From Candidatus Fermentithermobacillaceae bacterium (GTDB taxonomy: Bacteria > Bacillota > Sulfobacillia > Fermentithermobacillales > Fermentithermobacillaceae): a stretch of 64,000 bases of DNA. The stretch's first letter is position 1. The number at the start of each line of letters is the position of its first letter. Under the pieces are notes generated by a model. The model was not told where the DNA came from, did no database searches, and saw nothing but the letters and a program-made list of their open reading frames with translations. The stretch lies in assembly GCA_012840345.1 (NCBI GenBank), contig DULO01000130.1, forward strand, positions 19,383 to 83,382, in the 5' to 3' direction. Of this stretch, positions 56,996 to 64,000 are shown piece by piece. Position numbers and translations under genes: made by a program.

Positions 56996-57889
56996 TTGCC
57001 TCACGGCAACTCAATAGGGCTGGGGCTCCTTCTGGGGGCCCTGGCCAGGATCGCTATGTTGCGCTCGGATTACCGCCATTACCCGACATACCCCCATTCC
57101 TACACCAGCCATTTGTTCTTGGGGTTTATAGCCGCCTTAGCGGGGTCGGTTACCGTGGCCGCCCTCTTGGAGCAAGAATGGACCGCCGTAACTTTCTTCC
57201 TCCTGGTATCCCAGCAGTTCCGCGAGATGCGGAGCATGGAGAGGGATGCCCTGAAAGCCATGGAGGACGACGAACTGGTGGCCCGGGGCTCGGATTACAT
57301 TGAGGACATCGCCAGGGTGTTTGAAGCCAGGTACTACATCGTGATCCTGGTTTCGGCGGCCTCGGCGTTTGGTTTTGAGATCGGCTCTATATGGCTGGGA
57401 CTCTTGTTTGGGCTCCTTTCCTTCGCGGTGGGGGCGTTCCTGATGGTACGCAGGAGGCTCGGAGACATAGTCACAGTTGAACCTGCTCCTGTCATCGTTC
57501 AAGAGCGGAACATCTATGTGGGAGACGTTTTCATCATGAACCTTGGATTGGTGGAATCCCGTGAGATCATCCAAGAGCACGCTTTGGGAGCGATACTGGT
57601 GCCCAAGGACGACAACGCCAGGGGCACCATCGCCAATCCGGGTCAGCGCCAAGCAATAGTACACGACTTAGCCGCGGTGCTGGGAGCGCGGAAGGACTTG
57701 GACACTCCCGAGTTCACACCCATGGCGAAGCGGGACCTTAAGACGGGGAGGGTCGGGGTGTACATAGTACCTATGGAGAAGGACCAGGGCGCGTTGCTGG
57801 AGGCCCTTAGGAGGGTGCCGATCTTGGAGTCCGCCAGGGGAGGAGCTCTCAATACCCGGGCCGGGAGAAAGGCCCGGAAGGGCCGCTAG
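56996..57889 (+). CDS. YIEGIA family membrane protein
   Basis: 'LVARGSDYIEDIARVFEARYYIVILVSAASAFGF'; followed by a ~60 aa partner and DUF3189/DUF512 as in other spore formers. Confidence 0.75.
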   Translation: MPHGNSIGLGLLLGALARIAMLRSDYRHYPTYPHSYTSHLFLGFIAALAGSVTVAALLEQEWTAVTFFLLVSQQFREMRSMERDALKAMEDDELVARGSDYIEDIARVFEARYYIVILVSAASAFGFEIGSIWLGLLFGLLSFAVGAFLMVRRRLGDIVTVEPAPVIVQERNIYVGDVFIMNLGLVESREIIQEHALGAILVPKDDNARGTIANPGQRQAIVHDLAAVLGARKDLDTPEFTPMAKRDLKTGRVGVYIVPMEKDQGALLEALRRVPILESARGGALNTRAGRKARKGR

Positions 57890-57907
57890 CCGCGGGGAGG
57901 GTGTTGG

Positions 57908-58096
57908 GTGGAAGTCACCATTCAAAAGGCTGTCTTGTGCGCCGTTTCAGATGACCTGGGGAAAGTCGCCGGCCTACCCGTGTTCTTGGCCGGAGATGAC
58001 GCGTCGAGGCAAGAGAAAGCCCGTTACCTTGCCCGCATTTTGCAGGCGACCGTACATGATTTGGGAGACGGCGTCTTGATAGTGGTGAAACATTGA
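57908..58096 (+). CDS. Small protein, capping complex subunit for YIEGIA-like
   Basis: 62 aa 'VEVTIQKAVLCAVSDDLGKVAGLPVFLAGDDASRQEKARYLARILQATVHDLGDGVLIVVKH'; GTG start; position after YIEGIA. Confidence 0.65.
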   Translation: MEVTIQKAVLCAVSDDLGKVAGLPVFLAGDDASRQEKARYLARILQATVHDLGDGVLIVVKH

Positions 58097-58980
58097 ACGG
58101 CTTGCCCAGGCTGATCCTAGCGCGAAATCGAGCGGTAGCCGTGGCCGAACTGCAAAGGCTTTGGAGCGGCACCTTCCGGTTGACGGAAGGGTCGAGAGGG
58201 GCCGCCGCGAAGGCTGTATGCGACCGGGGACACGAAGGGACGGGCGAAGCAGTGTACCTGGCTTGGGGCTTTTGTCCGTCACCTTTGGCTTTGAAGGTCT
58301 TGGAGAGCTTTCTCGACCTGTACGACGATCCCGCTACCGCCCAACAGGGGGCAAGCTATCCGGGTGAGACCCCGGCTCCTCCGCCAAGGGTCTTCTACGT
58401 GTGCTACGCGGGGACTCACAGCTCGATCTTGGCTTCGTGTTTGCACTTGGGAAAGGTAAGGAACGTAAACGCCGTTTGCGACCTGCCGTTCTTCGACCGC
58501 CGTACACACCGGGATATCGGCATACCGGTGAAGATGGGCTACGACCGCAACGGAGCGGAGGTATACGCTTTAGGGACGGGCTGGCTCTCCAGGGCAGTGG
58601 AGTTGGCGGCCTGCGACCTTATCGAACTCGCTTCGCCGGGCGCCAGAGCCTGCCTTTGCAGCGTCAGAGGATACCTGGACTTTTTCGCGCGGGTAGGGGG
58701 CTTCGCGTCGAGGCGTTTCGGAATTGTGCGGTTGGGTAGAGGCCTCATAAGCTCTTCTCTCGCGAGAAAACTTCCGGAGATGTCCAAGGCGACCCAATTC
58801 TGTCTTGACCTCACATCTAGGTGGAAGGATAATGTAGGGCAGCCAAAAGGGGAGGTCATCTGGGTAAATGGGCCGACGGCAGGGCGGAGTTATCGCGGAG
58901 GTGGAGCGCGGCGGGCTCGGGGAATACCTGGGGCTTCGGCCGGGAGACCGCGTACTCTCCGTAAACGGGAAAATCCTTAG
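58093..58980 (+). CDS. DUF3189 family protein (TTG start; C-terminal ~37 aa overlap next gene)
   Basis: 'RVFYVCYAGTHSSILASCLHLGKV...FFDRRTHRDIGIPVKMGYDRNGAEVYALGTGW'. Confidence 0.75.
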   Translation: MNGLPRLILARNRAVAVAELQRLWSGTFRLTEGSRGAAAKAVCDRGHEGTGEAVYLAWGFCPSPLALKVLESFLDLYDDPATAQQGASYPGETPAPPPRVFYVCYAGTHSSILASCLHLGKVRNVNAVCDLPFFDRRTHRDIGIPVKMGYDRNGAEVYALGTGWLSRAVELAACDLIELASPGARACLCSVRGYLDFFARVGGFASRRFGIVRLGRGLISSSLARKLPEMSKATQFCLDLTSRWKDNVGQPKGEVIWVNGPTAGRSYRGGGARRARGIPGASAGRPRTLRKRENP

Positions 58981-60199
58981 GGACGAACTGGACTTCCGGT
59001 TTTACGCTTCCGAGAGGTACTTATCCTTACGGGTCAAGACCCGCGATGGGGAAGAAAAGGACTTCGAGATAGACAAGGACGAAGACGACTTGTTGGGCCT
59101 GACTTTCGAGGAGCCCATCTTCGACGATATGAAGACTTGCAGGAACAACTGCGTCTTCTGCTTCATCCGCCAGATCCCCAAAGATATGCGCCGGAGCCTT
59201 CACATAAGGGACGACGACTACCGGATGTCTTTCCTTTACGGCAACTTCATTAGCCTTACCAACCTGACCGAAGAAGACTGGGAACGGCTCGAAGAGCAAA
59301 GGCTTTCCCCCATAAGGGTTTCGGTGCATTCCACCGACGGCGCGCTCAGGCAAAGCCTCATGAGAAACCCGGAAGCGGGCAAGATCATGGAGCACTTGCG
59401 CCGCTTGGTTGACATCGGCATCTGGCTCCACGCCCAGATTGTTCTCCTGAGGGGAGTGAACGACGGCCATAACCTCCTTAAGACTCTGGAGGACCTGGAC
59501 TCTCTGGGACACCAGATGGTCTCAGTGGGCGTGGTGCCCGCGATATACACCAAGTACCGCCTGGAGCCCCCTTCGCCTGGTATCGACGCGGCTTGGGCAA
59601 AAGAGACCCTCGACCTCATCGAGGAGTACGCCGAAGAAGCTATGGGGCGGAGGGGCGACCACTGGGTGTACGGGGCTGATGAACTCTACTACTTGGCCGG
59701 AAAGGAGTTTCCGCCCTACGACTATTACGGCGAGTTTCATCAGTACGACAACGGGATCGGAATGGTGACCGATTTCAGGCACAGCCTTTCCGAGTTTAGG
59801 AACTCTCCTCGTCCCGTGGGCAAGAGGCGAAAGGGGAAGGTCATCGCCATAACGGGAGAAATGGCCCAAGGCGAGATCCGGACGGCTGTCTCGGAACTTC
59901 AACTGGATTCCGAGGTAACGGTCTGTCCCGTGAAAAACGTTTTCTTCGGGGATTCCGTGACCTGTTCCGGCCTGCTGACCGGTCAGGATATCATATCCTC
60001 TGTCCTGTCGGTGATGAGGAATGAAGGAGAGACGGGGAGGTTCGAGGAAGTCTTGGTGCCGTCCATCTCTCTTTTCCAGGGAGCGTTCCTGGACAACATG
60101 ACTCTTCATGACATTGAACGCGCTACAGGGTTAAGAACGACGGAGGTCGAGCCTTCGCCGCGAGGCCTCTATCAGGCTATAAGAGGCCGGAGGGAGTAG
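58868..60199 (+). CDS. DUF512 / PDZ-radical SAM-like Fe-S protein
   Basis: PDZ 'GGVIAEVERGGLGEYLGLRPGDRVLSVNG', 'CRNNCVFCFIRQIPKDMRRSLHIRDDDYRMSFLYGNFISLTNL'. Confidence 0.92.
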   Translation: MGRRQGGVIAEVERGGLGEYLGLRPGDRVLSVNGKILRDELDFRFYASERYLSLRVKTRDGEEKDFEIDKDEDDLLGLTFEEPIFDDMKTCRNNCVFCFIRQIPKDMRRSLHIRDDDYRMSFLYGNFISLTNLTEEDWERLEEQRLSPIRVSVHSTDGALRQSLMRNPEAGKIMEHLRRLVDIGIWLHAQIVLLRGVNDGHNLLKTLEDLDSLGHQMVSVGVVPAIYTKYRLEPPSPGIDAAWAKETLDLIEEYAEEAMGRRGDHWVYGADELYYLAGKEFPPYDYYGEFHQYDNGIGMVTDFRHSLSEFRNSPRPVGKRRKGKVIAITGEMAQGEIRTAVSELQLDSEVTVCPVKNVFFGDSVTCSGLLTGQDIISSVLSVMRNEGETGRFEEVLVPSISLFQGAFLDNMTLHDIERATGLRTTEVEPSPRGLYQAIRGRRE

Positions 60200-60201
60200 C
60201 A

Positions 60202-61536
60202 ATGCCTGACAAGTTTACAGTAGCTATCGTTGGCCGCCCGAACGTAGGCAAGTCTTCCTTGTTCAACCGCATGGTGCAAGATGTGTCTTCCATTGTGCAC
60301 AAGGTGAGCGGCGTAACCAGGGACCGCTTGTACGGGACTTGCCGGTGGGGAGGACAAGAGTTTACGCTCCTCGATACGGGAGGTTTGGACCTAAGTTCAA
60401 CGGACGACATGGTCCAGGCCATTAGAGTCCAGGTGGAACGCGCCATAGAGGAGGCCGACCTTCTGCTCTTCGTCGTGGACGTGAGGGCCGGTCTTACGCC
60501 TGAGGACGTGGAAGTGGCGGAAATCTTGAGGCGCACAAAGAAACCGCTGCTGCTGGTCGCCAACAAGGCGGATTCGGCCGGAGCGGAATCAAAGGCCGTG
60601 GAGTTCTACGCCCTCGGTTTTGGCGAGGTCTACCCGGTCTCGGCTGCTCACGGGTTGGGCGTTGGCGACGTCTTAGACAGGATCCTCGAGCTCAGGGGCG
60701 AGCCTTCCGAGGTTGCCTCTACGCGAGAAGCTGAAGAAGGTGCGCCGATCCGCGTGGCCATAGTAGGAAAGCCTAACGTTGGGAAGTCGTCTCTGGTCAA
60801 CGCTCTACTGGGTGTGGAACGGATGACTGTGTCTTCCCGCGCCGGAACTACCGTGGACGCTGTCGATACTCCGCTTCGTTATGAAGATACGGACTATGTC
60901 TTGGTCGACACCGCGGGGCTCCGCCGCCCCAAGCTCATAGAGGAGAAGCTGGAGGGACTATCGGTTTCCCGGGCTCTTTCCGCCGTCAAGCGAGCCGACG
61001 TCGCCATACTGGTTGTGGACGGAACGGAGGCGCCTTCGTCACAGGAACGCAGGATCGCCGGGTACATACTAAGGAACGCGAAGGCGTCAGTGATCGTGGT
61101 CAACAAGACCGACCTTGGCTTTACCGACGGTGTCGCAGCCAACCAGTACAAAGCCGCGGTCCTGCAACAATGCCGCCCGATAGGCTACTCGCCGGTCATT
61201 TTCATCTCGTGCAAGACCGGCAAAGGGATCGATAAAGTCTTGCCTGAAGTCAAGAAGGTATACGAAGAGTACTCAAAGAGGATCCCGACCCCGGTGCTAA
61301 ACCAGTTCATCGCTGAGGTAACCGAGTTGAACCGCCCGCCTCAGGGTGGAAGGGTCTACTACGCTACCCAGGTAGGAGAAAGGCCGCCCCACATGGTATT
61401 CTTCGTAAAAGACCCGACCCAACTCACGGGAATGTACCAGCGGTACCTGGACAGCGAGTTTCGGAAGCGTTTCGGGTTCTCGGGGTCTCCCATCGTTATG
61501 GAGTTCAAGGAAAGGCAGAGACGGAAACTGAGATGA
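60202..61536 (+). CDS. der: Ribosome biogenesis GTPase Der
   Basis: Two GTPase domains 'VAIVGRPNVGKSSLFNRM' and 'VAIVGKPNVGKSSLVNALLG', C-terminal KH-like. Confidence 0.96.
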   Translation: MPDKFTVAIVGRPNVGKSSLFNRMVQDVSSIVHKVSGVTRDRLYGTCRWGGQEFTLLDTGGLDLSSTDDMVQAIRVQVERAIEEADLLLFVVDVRAGLTPEDVEVAEILRRTKKPLLLVANKADSAGAESKAVEFYALGFGEVYPVSAAHGLGVGDVLDRILELRGEPSEVASTREAEEGAPIRVAIVGKPNVGKSSLVNALLGVERMTVSSRAGTTVDAVDTPLRYEDTDYVLVDTAGLRRPKLIEEKLEGLSVSRALSAVKRADVAILVVDGTEAPSSQERRIAGYILRNAKASVIVVNKTDLGFTDGVAANQYKAAVLQQCRPIGYSPVIFISCKTGKGIDKVLPEVKKVYEEYSKRIPTPVLNQFIAEVTELNRPPQGGRVYYATQVGERPPHMVFFVKDPTQLTGMYQRYLDSEFRKRFGFSGSPIVMEFKERQRRKLR

Positions 61537-62153
61537 ACCCTGGCTTCTCTCTGACTGTCCTTTTGTGCGCGCTGGCCTATCTTCTAGGTTCGGTGCCGTT
61601 CGGTTTCCTTGCGGCCAAGATGGCCGGTTTGGACATTACCAAGCAAGGAAGCGGCAACACCGGCGCGACCAACGTCCTACGGACTCTCGGCCCCAAGTAC
61701 GCGGTACCGGTGCTGGCCTTGGACCTCGCGAAAGGAGCAGTCAGCGCCTACGCCGGCCTCAGGCTTACCGGCATGGGTACTTTAGGCGCCCTATTGGTGG
61801 GAGCCGCGGCTGTAGCGGGCCACAACTGGTCCGTTTTCCTGCGGTTTCGTGGAGGCAAGGGAGTCGCTTCCTCGGCCGGAGTGATCCTTGTGGCGTTTCC
61901 GCTGCTGCTCTTGGCAGCGCTGGGTGTTTTCGTGCTTATCGTCGCGGTCACCCGCTACGTTTCCTTAGGGAGTCTTCTTGGCGCGTGGACCGCTGTCGCG
62001 CTGTCGTTTACGTCCGGCTATGACCTCACCGCGCAGATACCGGTCACACTGCTGGCGGCTGCCATTACCTATCAGCACCGAGCGAACATCAAGCGCCTCC
62101 TGACCGGCACTGAGCTCAAGATCACTTCAGGAAAGGGTGGGACTTCCAGGTGA
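61533..62153 (+). CDS. plsY: Glycerol-3-phosphate acyltransferase
   Basis: 'AYLLGSVPFGFLAAKMAGLDITKQGSGNTGATNVLRTLGPKYAVPVLALDLAKGAV'. Confidence 0.95.
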   Translation: MNPGFSLTVLLCALAYLLGSVPFGFLAAKMAGLDITKQGSGNTGATNVLRTLGPKYAVPVLALDLAKGAVSAYAGLRLTGMGTLGALLVGAAAVAGHNWSVFLRFRGGKGVASSAGVILVAFPLLLLAALGVFVLIVAVTRYVSLGSLLGAWTAVALSFTSGYDLTAQIPVTLLAAAITYQHRANIKRLLTGTELKITSGKGGTSR

Positions 62154-63148
62154 AGAAAGCGTGCGTGTTGGGAGCGGGCGCCTGGGGATCGGCGATCGCC
62201 ATGGTCCTTAGCGATACGGGGCATCAAGTCGGGCTTTGGGACAGGGATGCCTCGATAGTCGACCAGATAAACAGCACACACGCCGCGCCGAAGCTGCAAG
62301 GCATAAACCTTCCGGAAACCATCGTCGCGACCACTGATTATGTACAAGCTCTTGAGGGAGCCCAAGTTGTGGTCTCCGCCATCGCTTCCACAGGGATCCG
62401 GGAAGTGTCCCGCGCTGTTGCCGCGATAGTGCCGGAAGACAGCATTTTGGTAAGCGCTACCAAAGGATTGGACCCCCAGACTCTCCAGCGCCCCCTTGAG
62501 GTGTGGGCGGAGGAATCGCCCGCCTTAACAGACCGGCTGGTAGCCATGTCCGGCCCCAATTTCGCCATCGAGATAGCCCATAAACTTCCCGCGGCCACTG
62601 TGGTGGCAGCCGTGACGCTGGACGCCAGGGACAAGGCGCAGTCGGCTTTCATGACCTCGTACTTGCGGGTCTACACCAATTGGGACGTCATCGGCGTTGA
62701 GTTGGGCGGATCCTTTAAGAACATAATTGCCATAGCTTGCGGGATCATCGAAGGCATGGGACTGGGGAACAACGCCCAAGCCGCCATCATCTCCCGGGGT
62801 ATCGCCGAGATAACCCGCCTCGGAGTGGCGCTCGGAGCCGAACCTCTGACCTTTGCCGGACTATCGGGTCTGGGCGACCTTGTGCTCACCGCGACCGGGC
62901 ACTTGTCCAGAAACCGCCAGGCAGGCATCGCCGTTGGCAAGGGAGAGTCCATCGACTCCTTCGTCTCAAGGACAGGCTATACGGTGGAGGGCTTTACCAC
63001 GGTAAAGAGCGCGGTCCGCCTGGCGGAGGCCAACGGTATCGAAATGCCCATCACAAACGTGGTGTACAAGATCCTCTATGAAGGTCTGCCGGTCCGTCAC
63101 GGTGTTTCTGAGATAATGCTCAGGGAGAAACGGGCAGAGTACCGGTAG
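62150..63148 (+). CDS. gpsA: NAD(P)H-dependent glycerol-3-phosphate dehydrogenase
   Basis: 'VLGAGAWGSAIAMVLSDTGHQVGLWDRD', 'GLSGLGDLVLTATGHLSRNRQAG'. Confidence 0.95.
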   Translation: MKKACVLGAGAWGSAIAMVLSDTGHQVGLWDRDASIVDQINSTHAAPKLQGINLPETIVATTDYVQALEGAQVVVSAIASTGIREVSRAVAAIVPEDSILVSATKGLDPQTLQRPLEVWAEESPALTDRLVAMSGPNFAIEIAHKLPAATVVAAVTLDARDKAQSAFMTSYLRVYTNWDVIGVELGGSFKNIIAIACGIIEGMGLGNNAQAAIISRGIAEITRLGVALGAEPLTFAGLSGLGDLVLTATGHLSRNRQAGIAVGKGESIDSFVSRTGYTVEGFTTVKSAVRLAEANGIEMPITNVVYKILYEGLPVRHGVSEIMLREKRAEYR

Positions 63149-63188
63149 TAACCTTATCAGTCAGAGCCACCGGTCCTTCTTGCTCTCT

Positions 63189-63221
63189 CAGTTGTCTCCC
63201 TATCTTCCCCCAGTTGTCTCC
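63189..63221. repeat. Direct repeat upstream of spoIVA
   Basis: CAGTTGTCTCC at 63189-63199 and 63211-63221, 22-bp period. Confidence 0.5.
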
Positions 63222-63380
63222 TTGCCGGGCTTGCTCCGTCATGCTTGTTCTAACCATGCCTCTAAGCCTCATAGTCTTCTGATGTGACAATGAAACTTGT
63301 TACTTCAACTTAGACATTGGGTCAAGTTGACGGATAGCTTGGCATATGAATTTACGAACCCGGTAAGGAGGGAGAGTCAG

Positions 63381-64000
63381 GTGGAGAAATTCGATATCTT
63401 CCTGGATATCGCCCAAAGAACGGGAGGCGATATCTACATCGGTGTAGTCGGGCCCATGCGAACAGGGAAATCCACCTTCATTCGTCAGTTCATGGAACTC
63501 TTTGTGCTCCCGAACATCGCGGATGAATACGACAAACAGAGAGCCATAGATGCCATGCCGCAGGCTGGAGGCGGCAAGACCATCATGACGGTCGAGCCCA
63601 AGTTCATCCCTGACGAATCCGTGCGCATTGACATCCGAGACAACCTGTCCCTCAACGTAAGGTTAGTTGATTGCACAGGCTACCCTGTCCCGGGAGCTCA
63701 GGGATACATGGACGGGGATGCTCCCAGGATGGTCCGCACCCTATGGTTTGACGAACCGGTACCGTTCGCGGAAGCCGCCGAGGTCGGGACCGAAAAGGTC
63801 ATCGTGGACCACGCCACCATCGGGATAGTGGTGACCACTGACGGGAGCATCGTGGATATCCCGAGGGAAGCCTACGTGGAGGCCGAGAGGCAAGTAGTCG
63901 CGAAAATGGCCGCCCTGGGCAAACCTTTTGTTATCGTACTGAACTCCAGAGATCCCTATTCCAAAGAGGCGTCGGACTTGGCAACCGACATGGAGGGCGA
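63381..64000 (+). CDS. spoIVA: Stage IV sporulation protein A, truncated by window end (GTG start)
   Basis: Own translation: VEKFDIFLDIAQRTGGDIYIGVVGPMRTGKSTFIRQFMELFVLPNIADEYDKQRAIDAMPQAGGGKTIMTVEPKFIP..., SpoIVA ATPase signature; AAGGAGG SD upstream. Confidence 0.96.
   Translation, partial: MEKFDIFLDIAQRTGGDIYIGVVGPMRTGKSTFIRQFMELFVLPNIADEYDKQRAIDAMPQAGGGKTIMTVEPKFIPDESVRIDIRDNLSLNVRLVDCTGYPVPGAQGYMDGDAPRMVRTLWFDEPVPFAEAAEVGTEKVIVDHATIGIVVTTDGSIVDIPREAYVEAERQVVAKMAALGKPFVIVLNSRDPYSKEASDLATDMEG

Overview
This is about 64 kb of a GC-rich, endospore-forming Bacillota (Clostridia-like) chromosome. It is almost fully coding and nearly all on the + strand. Gene order (symbols are family-level calls from translated motifs): spoIIIAG-spoIIIAH-asp23-amaP-DUF2273-nusB-nfnA-nfnB-xseA-xseB-ispA-[~520 nt structured noncoding gap]-oapA-dxs-nadK-argR-recN-spoIVB-spo0A; a sigma-54 activator followed by a branched-chain 2-oxoacid/butyrate-kinase cluster (buk, ptb, leuDH, buk2, P-loop protein, 4-subunit VOR-type ferredoxin oxidoreductase, conserved unknown); spoIIM, ald, xerD, dacF, spoIIAA-AB-sigF, spoVAC-AD-AE, htrA, M50 protease, scpA-scpB, DUF2953, gerW/ytfJ; a Ku + split LigD NHEJ cassette; a SASP; spmAB; ridA; rluB; a cobalamin riboswitch with btuFCD; pxpBC-pxpA; cmk-plsC-ispH::rpsA; DUF1614-spoIIP-YIEGIA-small subunit-DUF3189-DUF512; der-plsY-gpsA-spoIVA (truncated at the window end). 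The most exciting element is the ispA/oapA intergenic region. It has its own sigma-A-like promoter, many perfect stems, and the diagnostic ispA-[RNA]-oapA-dxs synteny of OLE (ornate, large, extremophilic) RNA with its membrane partner OapA. Other notable items are a consensus-perfect -24/-12 promoter, two hairpins that embed the downstream Shine-Dalgarno, several operator-like palindromes or repeats, a SASP with a doubled KYE-A module, and an NHEJ cassette inside a sporulation neighbourhood. No tRNA, rRNA, CRISPR or transposon was recognised. All assignments come from reading the sequence and remembered families; no search was run.
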